Origin: Bacteroidota bacterium
GTDB lineage: Bacteria; Bacteroidota; Bacteroidia; Bacteroidales; Dysgonomonadaceae
Reading direction: 5' to 3'
NCBI GenBank assembly: GCA_023437305.1
Contig: JAEZGN010000013.1
Span: 1-53,477 of the forward strand
Length of the DNA stretch: 53,477 bases
The notes under the pieces are model-generated. The model had not been told where the DNA came from, did not search any database, and worked only from the letters and a program-made list of their open reading frames with translations. A program made the translations under genes and the position numbers. How positions within the stretch are numbered: the first letter of the stretch is position 1; each line of letters opens with the position of its first letter. Below, piece by piece: positions 35,658-45,916 of the stretch.

Positions 35658-38495
35658 TTAAAATGCAGCTTTTATACCTATATTATAAAATCTGGTTTGT
35701 GGAGAACTACCTACATTCATTTCCATATGTTTACGTTCCTTGGATATTGTTAGCAGGTTAGCACCGCTTACATATGCGGAAAGCTCTCTGATAAAACTAT
35801 TTTTCAATATATGCTTAGGCAAGTCGTATGTAACCTGTATCTTAGCCAGATCAAAGCGGTTAGTTTTATACATCCAGAAATCTGATGCACGGAAATTATT
35901 ACTTCCGCTTTCAGTAGTTAAACGAGGATAAGTTGCGGTTGCTTTTGTTTCCTCCGTCCATCGGTCGCGAACTACTGCGGAATATTTACCATCTCCATGA
36001 ACCCAATAGTAAGAACTATTCTTCAAACTATTAGCACCAAAGCTACCCGTTCCTAAAGCAAAGAATGTAAAATCAGACCATTTAAGTGTCATGTTTATAC
36101 CTAAAGTAAATGGCGCGCCATACCAACCCCCTTTACCCAGATATATGACATCTTGATCATCAATAACATTATCGCCGTTTTGATCTACATATTTAATATC
36201 ACCTGGTTTTACAGTTCCTCCAAATTTTTGTTCGGGAGATTTAGCTATTTCATCGTTACTCTCAAACAGTCCGGCACTTTGTAACCCCCAAATACCATCA
36301 ATCGGCTTACCATTTCTATTTTGATAGTCAAATTCATTTATTTCACTACGCTTGGTTGCTTTAGTATCGTAGTAAGTACCGGCTACACCTAAAGAGAAAT
36401 CTACTTCTTCTATTTTCTTGTTGAAGTTAACATTGAAATCAAATCCAGTACGCTTATTGTTATTGTAGTTCATATATGGAACAAATGAGGCTTCTGGATA
36501 AGCTGTAGACAAATAATTAGGGAAAAGCGAACTCGGTGTTATTATATGACCTTCCATAGAGTTTACAAAGAATGAAACATCTGCAGTTATCATTTTCTTC
36601 CACAAAGAAGTTCTTAGATTAGCCGATATTTCTTTACGTTTAATAAATGTAAGATCATCATTATTGCCGCGTAGAGACATTGTATATTTCTCCAAACTAC
36701 CGTCATACCAGCTCCAACCGTATGCTTGTGACCAAGCAGACTTATACATATAATAATTTTGAATATCAATATCTTGATGTAAGATACTTCCTGAAACACT
36801 CAACATTAAATCATCTACAACAGACGATCCGGATAGGAAATTTTCATTGCTCATCCTCCAACCTAATGTAAGAGATGGAGAAAATGCATTACGGTGTCCT
36901 TCGGCTAACTTTGCTGAGTGTATTACGGCTGACCCAAAATCGGCATAATATTTCTTTTGATAATTATAGCCTACTTGTAATGCCAAGTTTGCATTAGAAG
37001 TTTTGTGATATTCTGACGATATGGATTGCTGGTAGCCCGAAGCTATTAGCATTGCCGACAAATTATGATTATCTGCAAAGGTATTTACGTAATCAAATTG
37101 CCCCGAAAATGCCATAGTTTGATTATCGCTACTTTCACTAATATTTTGTACACCAGACTTCTTGTCGTTGTTATATTTGGTTAGACCAACAATAATGTCT
37201 TTTCCGTTAAAGTTTCCCCACGTTGGAGCATATACCGAATATGTATTGTCAAAAGACGTTGTATATCCGGTAGCATAATCTACTGCAAACTTGGTGTGAA
37301 ACGAAAGTCCTTTCAAGAAGCCTTCCAGATCAATGTCAACTCCGGTATCAAACTGAAAATGACGGCTTGTATATTTGCTACTTCCGGCAGCAAATATATC
37401 AGCGAATGCATTCTTTTGATCGATTTGAGATCCTCCAAGAAAGTATTTACCATCAATGATATTATTCGTATTATTAACCAGATCCCACGCTGCCAGAGCA
37501 TTTTGATCAATCATATCTAACGAGATCAATGGAGCTACACGGTTGGGACGAAATGTTGATGCGGCATTCCAATAATCTCCCTTTGCATTTTTGGCATCAT
37601 AGAAAGTTGCATTCGCATTAATATATGCACTAATAACATTGCTGATCATAACATCCACATTACCGCGCACATTTAAACGATTGATACTATTATCCTTCGC
37701 TTCACCTATCTTAAATAAATCATCTTGATGATAGTAACCTATATTACTGTAAAAGTGAGCGCGTTTACTACCTCCTGTAATTTCGGTTGTAACTTCAGAG
37801 CGATTAGAGACCTTCTTTAAAAACTCAGAAGAATAAAAATCTACATTAGGATAACGATATGGATTTAGCCCCGAAGCGGAATGATAAATGTCATTTTCGC
37901 TATATAAAGGAGATAGACCATCATTGGTACGAGCTTCATTGTAAAGAGTCATATATTCGGCAGATCCTAAATATTCAGGATAGCTTTTGGATACATAAAA
38001 TCCAGTATTGGCTCTTACACTTATTCTGAGGTCTTCCGTTTTTCCTCTTTTAGTAGTTATATATATAACTCCTTTTGCAGCTCGGCTACCATAAAGTACA
38101 ACAGCTTGAGCTCCTTTTAGGAATGTTATTTGATCAATTTCGCTAGGCATAACATTATTGGCTACACGAGGAATTCCGTCCACTAATACTAAATATCCGG
38201 CATTGTCAGAATCCATACCCCATAGTGAATTACCATTCCAGCCCCCAATATAAGCCTGCATATTATCCAAACTATATGTGTTATAGTTCTTTTTTGTCAG
38301 TTCTTCTACATTAACAACAGATACACCACCCAACAAGTCGCTTTGTGCTACTTTTCGAAAAGCAATCTGTACCAGCGATTCTTTATCACTTTTGAGTGTG
38401 TCCGCCTCATTTTGGTCAAATGTTTGAGCTTTGATTGCAAATGGGCAGAAGACAAACATGGCACACAAAATGAATATTGATTGTATATATTTCAT
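35658..38495 (-). CDS. xusC: SusC-family transporter lacking the N-terminal CarboxypepD_reg-like domain
   Basis: A 945-residue TonB-dependent transporter with signal peptide (cleavage near IKAQT, residue 24). Unlike the other two SusC proteins here it has no carboxypeptidase-regulatory-like sandwich and no EVVVVGYG stretch: about 25 residues after the leader it goes into a plug-like segment (LLGGVSVVNVEELTKKNYN; LVDGIPRVANNVMPSEI; VLYGSRAAKGVIYITTKRG). The barrel then runs to a terminal NIGIKAAF. The missing domain makes it about 100 residues shorter than its partner SusC. It belongs to the second pair of the tandem xus arrangement; with its reduced N-terminus, TonB coupling may use a non-standard box. 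Start choice is supported by the signal peptide. Confidence 0.9.
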   Translation of the reverse strand: MKYIQSIFILCAMFVFCPFAIKAQTFDQNEADTLKSDKESLVQIAFRKVAQSDLLGGVSVVNVEELTKKNYNTYSLDNMQAYIGGWNGNSLWGMDSDNAGYLVLVDGIPRVANNVMPSEIDQITFLKGAQAVVLYGSRAAKGVIYITTKRGKTEDLRISVRANTGFYVSKSYPEYLGSAEYMTLYNEARTNDGLSPLYSENDIYHSASGLNPYRYPNVDFYSSEFLKKVSNRSEVTTEITGGSKRAHFYSNIGYYHQDDLFKIGEAKDNSINRLNVRGNVDVMISNVISAYINANATFYDAKNAKGDYWNAASTFRPNRVAPLISLDMIDQNALAAWDLVNNTNNIIDGKYFLGGSQIDQKNAFADIFAAGSSKYTSRHFQFDTGVDIDLEGFLKGLSFHTKFAVDYATGYTTSFDNTYSVYAPTWGNFNGKDIIVGLTKYNNDKKSGVQNISESSDNQTMAFSGQFDYVNTFADNHNLSAMLIASGYQQSISSEYHKTSNANLALQVGYNYQKKYYADFGSAVIHSAKLAEGHRNAFSPSLTLGWRMSNENFLSGSSVVDDLMLSVSGSILHQDIDIQNYYMYKSAWSQAYGWSWYDGSLEKYTMSLRGNNDDLTFIKRKEISANLRTSLWKKMITADVSFFVNSMEGHIITPSSLFPNYLSTAYPEASFVPYMNYNNNKRTGFDFNVNFNKKIEEVDFSLGVAGTYYDTKATKRSEINEFDYQNRNGKPIDGIWGLQSAGLFESNDEIAKSPEQKFGGTVKPGDIKYVDQNGDNVIDDQDVIYLGKGGWYGAPFTLGINMTLKWSDFTFFALGTGSFGANSLKNSSYYWVHGDGKYSAVVRDRWTEETKATATYPRLTTESGSNNFRASDFWMYKTNRFDLAKIQVTYDLPKHILKNSFIRELSAYVSGANLLTISKERKHMEMNVGSSPQTRFYNIGIKAAF

Positions 38496-38538
38496 CTTTT
38501 ATTCGTTTAAATTACACATTCATTTACTCTATTTGGAT

Positions 38539-40485
38539 TTACCAGCCCGGATTTTGCCCGAATTCAGGATACAGATATACATCATTGTCAGGAAGAGGAA
38601 ACCAATAATGTTTGGTACCAAATACTCGAGTCAGAATAACCTCTTCTTTGAATTCAGATACCCTTGCATTTCTTGGATCATTATTCTTGAAAAAATCGTC
38701 ATTTTCTGCACGTTTAAATTCCTGAGAAGTTTTTACTGTATACGGATATTCTGTTAGTAATAACCAACGTTGCAAATCATTGAAACGGAATCCCTCGAAT
38801 GAAAGCTCGACTGCACGCTCTCTACGAATTTCGTCTATAAATTTATTTTTACTTGCTGTATAAGAGCTACCTACATGCCCTGCTTTTACACGATCTCTCA
38901 ATGTATTGATAGCACCTTCTGCTGTTTTTGAAAAATTAGAAGATTTGGCACTAGCACCACCAAAAGCAGCACATGATTCGGCGTACATCAAATAAATATC
39001 CGCTAAACGCATATATGGTAGATAACAGTGGTAGTTTCCTCCCCAGTCATAAGTTCTATCATACTCGTTGCATGTATGAGGCACTAACTTTTGAATAAAA
39101 TATCCTGTACGACTAGCATTCGCCACCGGTCTCATTGCACCTCCTGTATAGAGACTACAATAACGTAGATATTCCATATTGGCAGGCATAGTACTGTTTA
39201 CATACTTAAATCCATCAAATACAATATCATGATAGAAGCGAGGATCTCTATTTTTGAATGGATAATTAGGGTCGAAGCCTGAAGCAGGATCGTCCAAAGG
39301 AAGACCATTTTCCATACCATACATATTGACATAGTTTGCTGTTGGTTGGTGGATCACGTTATCATGAGCAACCAAACCGCCAACTTTAGGTCCAAATACC
39401 TTTGCAGTATTCCAGTTACTGGCATTGAAGTCTGGAGATGGTCCCCTGAAAATCGCTTCAACAGATCCCGGCTGTAGCCAGTTTTGACGAGTGGTGTAAA
39501 AAATATCCGAGTAGCTAGATGTAGAACCTTCAGCTCTCTCATGATTATAAATATCCTTATAATTAAACTGAGCTAATGCATATTGGGTCTGATTACCTTC
39601 TACAAGATTTAACAATTCACCAAAGGCTTCGGCAGCTTTTTTACAATATGCCTCATCATAGTCATAAGTCTGACCTCCACCTACTTTAGGGCCATTTTTC
39701 ATCAAAGGACTACCTGCCCAAAGATAATTTTTACCCAAATATCCTAGTGCCATTATTTTATTAATGCGCAACTGGTTTTTGCCCACCGTGTTCTTTCCCA
39801 CTGTTGTATTGTCCCAATCGATAGGCAATAAATCTGCTGCTTGTCTAAAGTCGGCAGCCACTTTATCTGCACATTCCTGATAGCTCAATCGAGGTAGAGT
39901 CAACGTTCCGGTAGCGTCTAATACATGGTCTACATAAGGTAACCCTCCGAAGAATGTCATCAGTTCGAAATGCCACCATGCACGAAAGAAATATAGTTGG
40001 CCTGCAATCAGATTTTTCTCCTCAGCTGTGGCTGTTGTTAGCTTATCCAGATTAGCCAGCCCTTCATTTGCTTTACTTATGCAATACCACGCATGAGGCC
40101 ATAGCGAATGTCGTTTAGGAGACCCATCCCCAGTAGCTGTAGAACTACTATTACTGTTATATAACCAATCACCTGCGCTTCTCCATGCACGATAGTTTCC
40201 AAGGTCTACTTGGTGAGTCATACGACCATCTGCTTCCGGATTGAAGATTTCATCGTCACCCCAGTTCCAGGAAGGAGCCCAATTACATTTCTGTTTGTCA
40301 GGTATGCAATTGTAAATCTCTTCTATATAACCCTGAAAGTTCATGAAGTTCTTAAATGCATCGTCACCTGATAACGTAGAATCAGGTTCTTTATCCAAAT
40401 AATTTTCACAAGAAGCTAAACTAGTTCCCAATATTAAGAACAGTATACAACTCTTTAGAAAAGTTTTATATATATTTTTCATCAT
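38539..40485 (-). CDS. xusB: SusD-family xylan-binding lipoprotein, first pair
   Basis: A 648-residue lipoprotein; the leader ends in SLASC near residue 26, followed by ENYLDKEPD, the classic SusD start. Other features: GQLYFFRAWWHFELMTFFGGLPYVD near 160-185 and C-terminal RRERAVELSFEGFRFNDLQRW near 560-580, with a final GQNPGW. It follows xusA by eight bases. XusB-type SusD proteins bind xylan and xylo-oligosaccharides at the outer face of the outer membrane. Confidence 0.94.
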   Translation of the reverse strand: MMKNIYKTFLKSCILFLILGTSLASCENYLDKEPDSTLSGDDAFKNFMNFQGYIEEIYNCIPDKQKCNWAPSWNWGDDEIFNPEADGRMTHQVDLGNYRAWRSAGDWLYNSNSSSTATGDGSPKRHSLWPHAWYCISKANEGLANLDKLTTATAEEKNLIAGQLYFFRAWWHFELMTFFGGLPYVDHVLDATGTLTLPRLSYQECADKVAADFRQAADLLPIDWDNTTVGKNTVGKNQLRINKIMALGYLGKNYLWAGSPLMKNGPKVGGGQTYDYDEAYCKKAAEAFGELLNLVEGNQTQYALAQFNYKDIYNHERAEGSTSSYSDIFYTTRQNWLQPGSVEAIFRGPSPDFNASNWNTAKVFGPKVGGLVAHDNVIHQPTANYVNMYGMENGLPLDDPASGFDPNYPFKNRDPRFYHDIVFDGFKYVNSTMPANMEYLRYCSLYTGGAMRPVANASRTGYFIQKLVPHTCNEYDRTYDWGGNYHCYLPYMRLADIYLMYAESCAAFGGASAKSSNFSKTAEGAINTLRDRVKAGHVGSSYTASKNKFIDEIRRERAVELSFEGFRFNDLQRWLLLTEYPYTVKTSQEFKRAENDDFFKNNDPRNARVSEFKEEVILTRVFGTKHYWFPLPDNDVYLYPEFGQNPGW

Positions 40486-40493
40486 CTTTGATC

Positions 40494-43400
40494 TTATAAT
40501 GAGAATTTAATACCTAAATTATAACGTCTCACAGTAGGATAAGCACCTAAATAACCGGCACCGGATAAATTTGCTTCACGGTCGTCAGGCATTCTTGTCC
40601 ACAACCAGAGATTATTTCCGTTGAGATATATTTTCATATTCTTTACACCAAGCTTCTTAATCCAGCCATCAGTAAAAGTGTAAGCAATCTCAGCATTCTT
40701 CAAGCGAATATATGATCCGTCATATAAAAACTGAGTACTGGTATTGTAACTTGGGCTAGAAGACCATCGTGGTACTACAACATCGGCCGATGTATTTTCT
40801 TTCGACCACCATGTTCCTATATCGTATACAGTATTTAGTTTATTACCAAAGCTGGTCAATGAAACGTCACGGGTTACATTTGTCACACCATAGAACTGCA
40901 CAAAAGCACTAAATCCTTTCCATTCGAAACCGATAGTAGCATTGAATGTATTTTGAGGAGTACCGGAATATCCGTAAGGCACCAAGTCCTTATTATCAAT
41001 AACACCATCTCCGTTAAAGTCTATTATATTATAATCGCCAGGTAACTTCTGCGAATCGTTAGTATCATGTCGAGTGCTTCCATACAACTGGTCATAGGTA
41101 TTGACATATCCTGCATCAACGTAAGAAGTATATTGTCCAATGCTATATCCGGCAGCTTTCTGATAAGCAGGTCTTAGAGCCTGATCATCTTTCTCTAATA
41201 TTTTATTTTTCGAGTGTGTCATGCTGAAATTTCCCCAAAGTCGCATATCGTTAGTAAGCCGTTTATTTATACGCAATTCCAATTCATAACCATTGGTACG
41301 AACCTTACCGATATTAGCTGTAGGAGGCATAGCTCCCAAATACGACGGAGTAGAACGCTGATCACCCCATACTAAGATGTCCCTGCGGTCATCTCTAAAA
41401 ATATCGACACTACCAATAAATAGTCCGTCCAAGAATGAATAATCGGCTCCTACATTGATCTTTCTTACGGTTTCCCATTTCACGTTTTCATTACCAAGGG
41501 CTGATTTTCTGAACCATGTATAAGGACTATTCCCATGATTTAAATCCATCGCTGTAACTCCACCATAAGCCCATTGGGTCATATAAAGCCAACGTCTAGC
41601 CGAGTCGAATTTGTCTCCTCCAAGATTATCATCTCCAATTTCTCCATATGAGCCCCTAATTTTAAGCATATCTAAGAATTTTAATCCTTTCATAAAATTC
41701 TCGTTGCTTATCATCCATCCTATAGCTCCAGAATTGAAGAATGCAAAACGATTTTCTTTACTGAACTTATCAGAGCCGTTATATGCTCCATTGTATTCTA
41801 TAAAGTATTTGTCTGCATAATCATAAGTGGCACGAAAAGCCCAGTCTTCACGAAAAATAGGCATCACGCTACCTCTCGCTTCTTCTTGGCGGCTGAAAAC
41901 ACCCATGGCTGAGATGCTATGAGCATCAAATTTACGAGCCCAATTCAATTGTGCCTGATAGTATAAATTACGTAATGTTGCTCCATTATTTACAGAGCCG
42001 CCTGATGTAGCCCAGTTAACACCTTGCATCCAGTCAAATTTATTATTACCATCAAAATTTTGACGATAAGTCACTTGTCCTGTTTCCGGATCTATCCATT
42101 TTCCCTGAGCCGAATTATTTAGATCATTTATTCCTCTTTCGAATTCAACGAAAGTATTATCCCAAGAGACAACCCCTCTAGCGGACAATCCTTTTGTTAT
42201 AAAGCCCAAGTCTTGCTCTAAAGTAAAATCCGTATTGATACGAGTTGTTGTTGTTTGCATCGTACCCCCCAAAGAAAGAATTGCAGCCGAGTTACTCACA
42301 TTCGAAATATTTGGATAGAATCCCCATGAGCCGTCCGAATATTGTGGCAGGAAAACATCCGGTGCAATATTATAAGCTCCAGACCATTGTTGAGCAACAG
42401 CCCATGTCGAGTTATCGGTTTGACCCCAAGGTGTTTTCTTGATAGCATTAGAACCCGCTAGATTAACCTTAAACAAAGTTGTTTTTGTGACTTGGAAATC
42501 CAAATTACTGCGAACATTTAGCCTGTCGAATCCATATCCGGCATTATAATTACGTCCATTGTCATAAACACGGAAAAGGTCCCCTTCATGCACAAAGTCG
42601 GCAGAAGCAAAATATTTTACAACTTTTGTTCCTCCCGATACATTTATATTTGCATTATAAGACATTGCAGTCTTCTTGAAAAGAGCATCCTGCCAATCTA
42701 CATTCGGATAGCGTTCTCGTTGCTCTATAGTGGTCTGGTTCCGAAAGTTGTTGATGAATGCCTGTGGTCGTATATATTCCCACGATTCAGGAGTTAGAGC
42801 CAATTCATGTTCTATGGCTCTATTACGAGCCATTAACGCATCATAAGAATCCAATTTATTAGGCAGTTTTGACGGAGCTTTTAATGTTGCATTGAAGCCG
42901 ACATCTATCTTTGCACTTCCATCAGCACCTCTTTTGGTGGTAACCAGAATAACACCATTCGCTCCTTTTACTCCATAAACAGCTGTAGCAGAAGCATCTT
43001 TCAGAACGGATACGCTCTCTACCGAACTAATATCTACGGAACTCATTGGACGTTCGATACCATCGACTAATACTAGGGGATCGCTATTGTTCCACGAACT
43101 TGCTCCTCGAATTACAATCTTTGGTTCTTCTTCTCCGGGCATCCCTGTACTCTGAGTAGTGATTACACCGGGTAAATTACCCGTCAAAGCAGCTCCAATA
43201 TCAGAAATACCAGCTGCACGCTCTAAAACTTTACCGGTAGTTTGCGTGATTGCTCCTACCACACTAGCTTTCTTCTGTTGACCATAACCTACAACAACTA
43301 CTTCACTCAATATCTCTTCATTTTCGGACATAACTACTCTTACATGTTGTTTGCCTTGTATATTTATGTCCTGTGTTGTCATTCCAACATAAGTGGCTAC

Positions 43401-43637
43401 TATGGTCTTTGTTCCGGCTGGAACATTTAATGAAAAATTACCATCAAAATCTGTTACTGTTCCTATTGAAGTATTGCCCTTTAAAGTAATATTAACACCT
43501 GTAAGAGGCTCATCATTTTTGTCTACGACACTTCCCGTAATAACAGTTCCTTTCTGCGCATATACTGAAAAGCAAATAAATAGCAGAAGTAAACTTATGC
43601 AGGGAATCTTCCAAGCTCGTTTTGTTTTATTATTCAT
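40494..43637 (-). CDS. xusA: SusC-family TonB-dependent transporter, xylan, first pair
   Basis: A 1047-residue protein with signal peptide (cleavage near VYAQK, residue 27). CarboxypepD_reg-like domain about 33-110 (GSVVDKNDEPLTGVNITLKG; GTVTDFDGNFSL), TonB-box-like EVVVVGYGQQKK near 115, plug about 130-235 (LVDGIERPM; VLKDASATAVYGVKGANGVILVTT), then the barrel to YNLGIKFSL. It imports xylo-oligosaccharides. It opens the xus operon; the 554-base gap upstream carries no clear TAnnTTTG box, so the promoter is probably an HTCS-activated one. Names are assigned by synteny with known xus loci. Confidence 0.94.
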   Translation of the reverse strand: MNNKTKRAWKIPCISLLLLFICFSVYAQKGTVITGSVVDKNDEPLTGVNITLKGNTSIGTVTDFDGNFSLNVPAGTKTIVATYVGMTTQDINIQGKQHVRVVMSENEEILSEVVVVGYGQQKKASVVGAITQTTGKVLERAAGISDIGAALTGNLPGVITTQSTGMPGEEEPKIVIRGASSWNNSDPLVLVDGIERPMSSVDISSVESVSVLKDASATAVYGVKGANGVILVTTKRGADGSAKIDVGFNATLKAPSKLPNKLDSYDALMARNRAIEHELALTPESWEYIRPQAFINNFRNQTTIEQRERYPNVDWQDALFKKTAMSYNANINVSGGTKVVKYFASADFVHEGDLFRVYDNGRNYNAGYGFDRLNVRSNLDFQVTKTTLFKVNLAGSNAIKKTPWGQTDNSTWAVAQQWSGAYNIAPDVFLPQYSDGSWGFYPNISNVSNSAAILSLGGTMQTTTTRINTDFTLEQDLGFITKGLSARGVVSWDNTFVEFERGINDLNNSAQGKWIDPETGQVTYRQNFDGNNKFDWMQGVNWATSGGSVNNGATLRNLYYQAQLNWARKFDAHSISAMGVFSRQEEARGSVMPIFREDWAFRATYDYADKYFIEYNGAYNGSDKFSKENRFAFFNSGAIGWMISNENFMKGLKFLDMLKIRGSYGEIGDDNLGGDKFDSARRWLYMTQWAYGGVTAMDLNHGNSPYTWFRKSALGNENVKWETVRKINVGADYSFLDGLFIGSVDIFRDDRRDILVWGDQRSTPSYLGAMPPTANIGKVRTNGYELELRINKRLTNDMRLWGNFSMTHSKNKILEKDDQALRPAYQKAAGYSIGQYTSYVDAGYVNTYDQLYGSTRHDTNDSQKLPGDYNIIDFNGDGVIDNKDLVPYGYSGTPQNTFNATIGFEWKGFSAFVQFYGVTNVTRDVSLTSFGNKLNTVYDIGTWWSKENTSADVVVPRWSSSPSYNTSTQFLYDGSYIRLKNAEIAYTFTDGWIKKLGVKNMKIYLNGNNLWLWTRMPDDREANLSGAGYLGAYPTVRRYNLGIKFSL

Positions 43638-44191
43638 TACTATTAGTTTAATATGATTAACAATTTTAATTTATCATAATATGATCGATTCTTAATATCA
43701 ATCTAATAGATCATAAAAGTTAGCTGTCATCAATATTAGTTTTCATGGATTAAAAATTAAATAATAAGTTAATGCCTATTATTAAAAAATACATTTGCAT
43801 ACTCTCTTCGAGAATCTGTCAAATCAGCATTTAGGTCTAGGAGATTATTGATCATAAAAAAACATAACTTAGAGTATATTATCTAGTTATATCTTCTTCA
43901 GTTTTTTAGATTTTTTTATTGAAAGAGCTTTTCTTCATACAGTATCACAATTTAAGGTTAATTTTAAGTGTATTATTTACATTTATTATCTCAGGCAGTA
44001 TTTTTTCATGACCACAGCTTTGGTTATTTTTTCGTTTCTTTTAATAGTATTTGCCGCAGTAAAATGCCGGGGAGATTGTATTAAATTTTTTTAGGCTAAA
44101 CTATCGACGTAGTGAATATCTAATTTTAAAATATTATACTATTTGCCCACTACGTCGAAAAAAAGTTTATATATAACTATAAGCCAAAGTC
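43638..44191. promoter_or_regulatory. Leader and control region of the xus operon
   Basis: The 554 bases between the GH43 stop and xusA hold the long-loop inverted repeat (44104-44158), a half-symmetric TAAGTGTA-N5-TACATTTA element at 43965-43985, and two copies of GATCATAAAA about 140 bases apart. No gene is visible, and no box matching TAnnTTTG on the minus strand. A long untranslated leader with an HTCS-dependent promoter is the likeliest reading. Confidence 0.5.
44104..44158 (-). repeat. Perfect 11-bp inverted repeat with a 33-nt loop
   Basis: TCGACGTAGTG at 44104-44114 is exactly matched by CACTACGTCGA at 44148-44158. It lies 34-88 bases after the GH43 stop at 44192. The loop is AT-rich and no strong U-run follows on the minus strand, so it is not a standard terminator. 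It shares geometry, but not sequence, with the repeat at 1354-1407. Confidence 0.6.
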
Positions 44192-45916
44192 TTATGGTTG
44201 AAAATCATTTAAAGATGTTGAATATAGACCTATCAGTGCTCCTGTAAACCCACCGGCAACATCGGTAGAAAGAATATCACCAGAAACAGTGCCTCCAATA
44301 TTTTTGAATATTTGATTATCAACAGAGTAATTAAATCTATAATTATCTTCGTCTGCTTCAACCTGCAATTGGATTGGTTTGCTTACATCAATTTTTTCAC
44401 TAGCAACAAGGGTAGACTTATTTTTATCTGTTCTGACAAGCAAAATATATGAGTCGTTTCCTTTCTGTGTGATACCAAATACATAATTGAATGATTCTTT
44501 TTGATAACAAACGATTCCGGCTAAATCTTTTTCAGAAGCAGGCACATAGTTCATATTCACTGTCGTTGAAAATGTTTTATGCTGTTGTCTATGAAATAAA
44601 GCTGAAATAGGTTTACGATCTTTGATATTTGTTTGGAAAGGCATAATTTGCAGACCATCTTTTGTAATATTCACAAAGTCCTCACGTGGCCCTCTCACTG
44701 CTATCCACCTATGGTCTAGACTTTTGCTTGTAAAATTGTCATTGAATGCAAAGTTTCCATTAGGGAAAAAACCTTTTGTTCCCGTTTGATTTTGTACTCC
44801 TTCCGGCATTTTCAATTTAGGAGACAACGGAATGAGTCCATTCTCGAAAACAGGAAATTCGCCACTCCAGTCTATCGGTAATATAAAAGTTTCTCTACCT
44901 GAATTAACTCGTTGTTTATCATTAGGGCGAATTGCTAAAAACACACCATAATATTTACCATCGGGAGCTTGCACTAAATCGGCATGTCCGGCCCAATCTA
45001 CTTTATCTTTTCTATCTTTAGCAAAATACCTTTGAGTCAAAATAGGATTGTTGGCTGCCGGCTTAAATGGTCCACGAGGATTCTCGCTAACAAAAATTAC
45101 TTCACTATGCCAATCGCCCGTACCTCCTTCTGCACACATCAAATAATAGCGACCATCTTTTTTATATATATGAGGGCCTTCAATCCATATAGGTCTCTTT
45201 GTAATATCCACCCCCCCATCTACTATTATTTTATCTGTACCAGGAATCACTCTATCATTTTCTACATCATATTCCCATTGTTTAATAACCCTGTGTCCAG
45301 AATACAATTCTTTTCCATGATTCGGAGCATCATTATGAACTAAATAAGCTTTACCGTCATCATCAAAGAATAAAGCCGGGTCAATTCCATTAAATTCTAG
45401 ACGAATCGGGTCTCCCCATCCTTGTCGAGGATCTTTAGTTTTAACAACAATATTACCCAAACCTCCTCCAATATGAGTTGTGATCATATAAAAGGTATCA
45501 TTGTGAGGATTGTATGCAATGTCGGGAGCATATACCCCTGCACTCATTTCTATATCTTGTACTTTTAGTTGAGTTGGTCTTTCTAATACATTTCCTATTT
45601 GTGTCCAATTAACTAAGTCTTTACTGTGAAAAATTGGTACTCCGGGGAAAAAAGCAAAAGATGAGTTGACTAAGTAATAATCATCCCCTTTACGAGTAAT
45701 ACTCGGATCGGGATAACATCCTTGCAAAATAGGTGTATAAAATTCATCGCTTTTTAAAGGGTTTTCGTTATAAACCTTATCATTCCCTTGATAAATAAAT
45801 TTGGAAAAAGTAGGAATCCCTTTTTGAAGCTTTTTGTTCGCTTTAGTCTGAGCGCTCAAACTAAAAGGGCTAAATAAGAGTATACCTGTAATAATAGCAA
45901 TTACACTTTTTTTCAT
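44192..45916 (-). CDS. GH43 beta-xylosidase/alpha-L-arabinofuranosidase with C-terminal beta-sandwich
   Basis: A 574-residue secreted protein (signal peptide, cleavage near SLSAQT, residue 22). A five-bladed propeller GH43 domain spans about 55-380, with catalytic base D70 in GCYPDPSI, the pKa-tuning D179 in NGIDPALFF and the acid E246 in IWIEGPHIYK. The C-terminal region from about 390 is a laminin-G-like sandwich (FNDNFTSKSLDHRWIAVRGP, GLIGLYS-like end) typical of xylosidase-type GH43 proteins with a CBM91-like module. It would trim xylo-oligosaccharides in the periplasm. It is transcribed ahead of xusA but with a 554-base gap, and lies 303 bases after the downstream GH43/GH10 unit. Confidence 0.88.
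   Translation of the reverse strand: MKKSVIAIITGILLFSPFSLSAQTKANKKLQKGIPTFSKFIYQGNDKVYNENPLKSDEFYTPILQGCYPDPSITRKGDDYYLVNSSFAFFPGVPIFHSKDLVNWTQIGNVLERPTQLKVQDIEMSAGVYAPDIAYNPHNDTFYMITTHIGGGLGNIVVKTKDPRQGWGDPIRLEFNGIDPALFFDDDGKAYLVHNDAPNHGKELYSGHRVIKQWEYDVENDRVIPGTDKIIVDGGVDITKRPIWIEGPHIYKKDGRYYLMCAEGGTGDWHSEVIFVSENPRGPFKPAANNPILTQRYFAKDRKDKVDWAGHADLVQAPDGKYYGVFLAIRPNDKQRVNSGRETFILPIDWSGEFPVFENGLIPLSPKLKMPEGVQNQTGTKGFFPNGNFAFNDNFTSKSLDHRWIAVRGPREDFVNITKDGLQIMPFQTNIKDRKPISALFHRQQHKTFSTTVNMNYVPASEKDLAGIVCYQKESFNYVFGITQKGNDSYILLVRTDKNKSTLVASEKIDVSKPIQLQVEADEDNYRFNYSVDNQIFKNIGGTVSGDILSTDVAGGFTGALIGLYSTSLNDFQP

Noticed and set aside
44104..44158. Invertible promoter flanked by inverted repeats
   Set aside because: Invertible promoters in Bacteroides are usually much longer than 33 bases between repeats, and there is no recombinase gene or promoter box in the loop.
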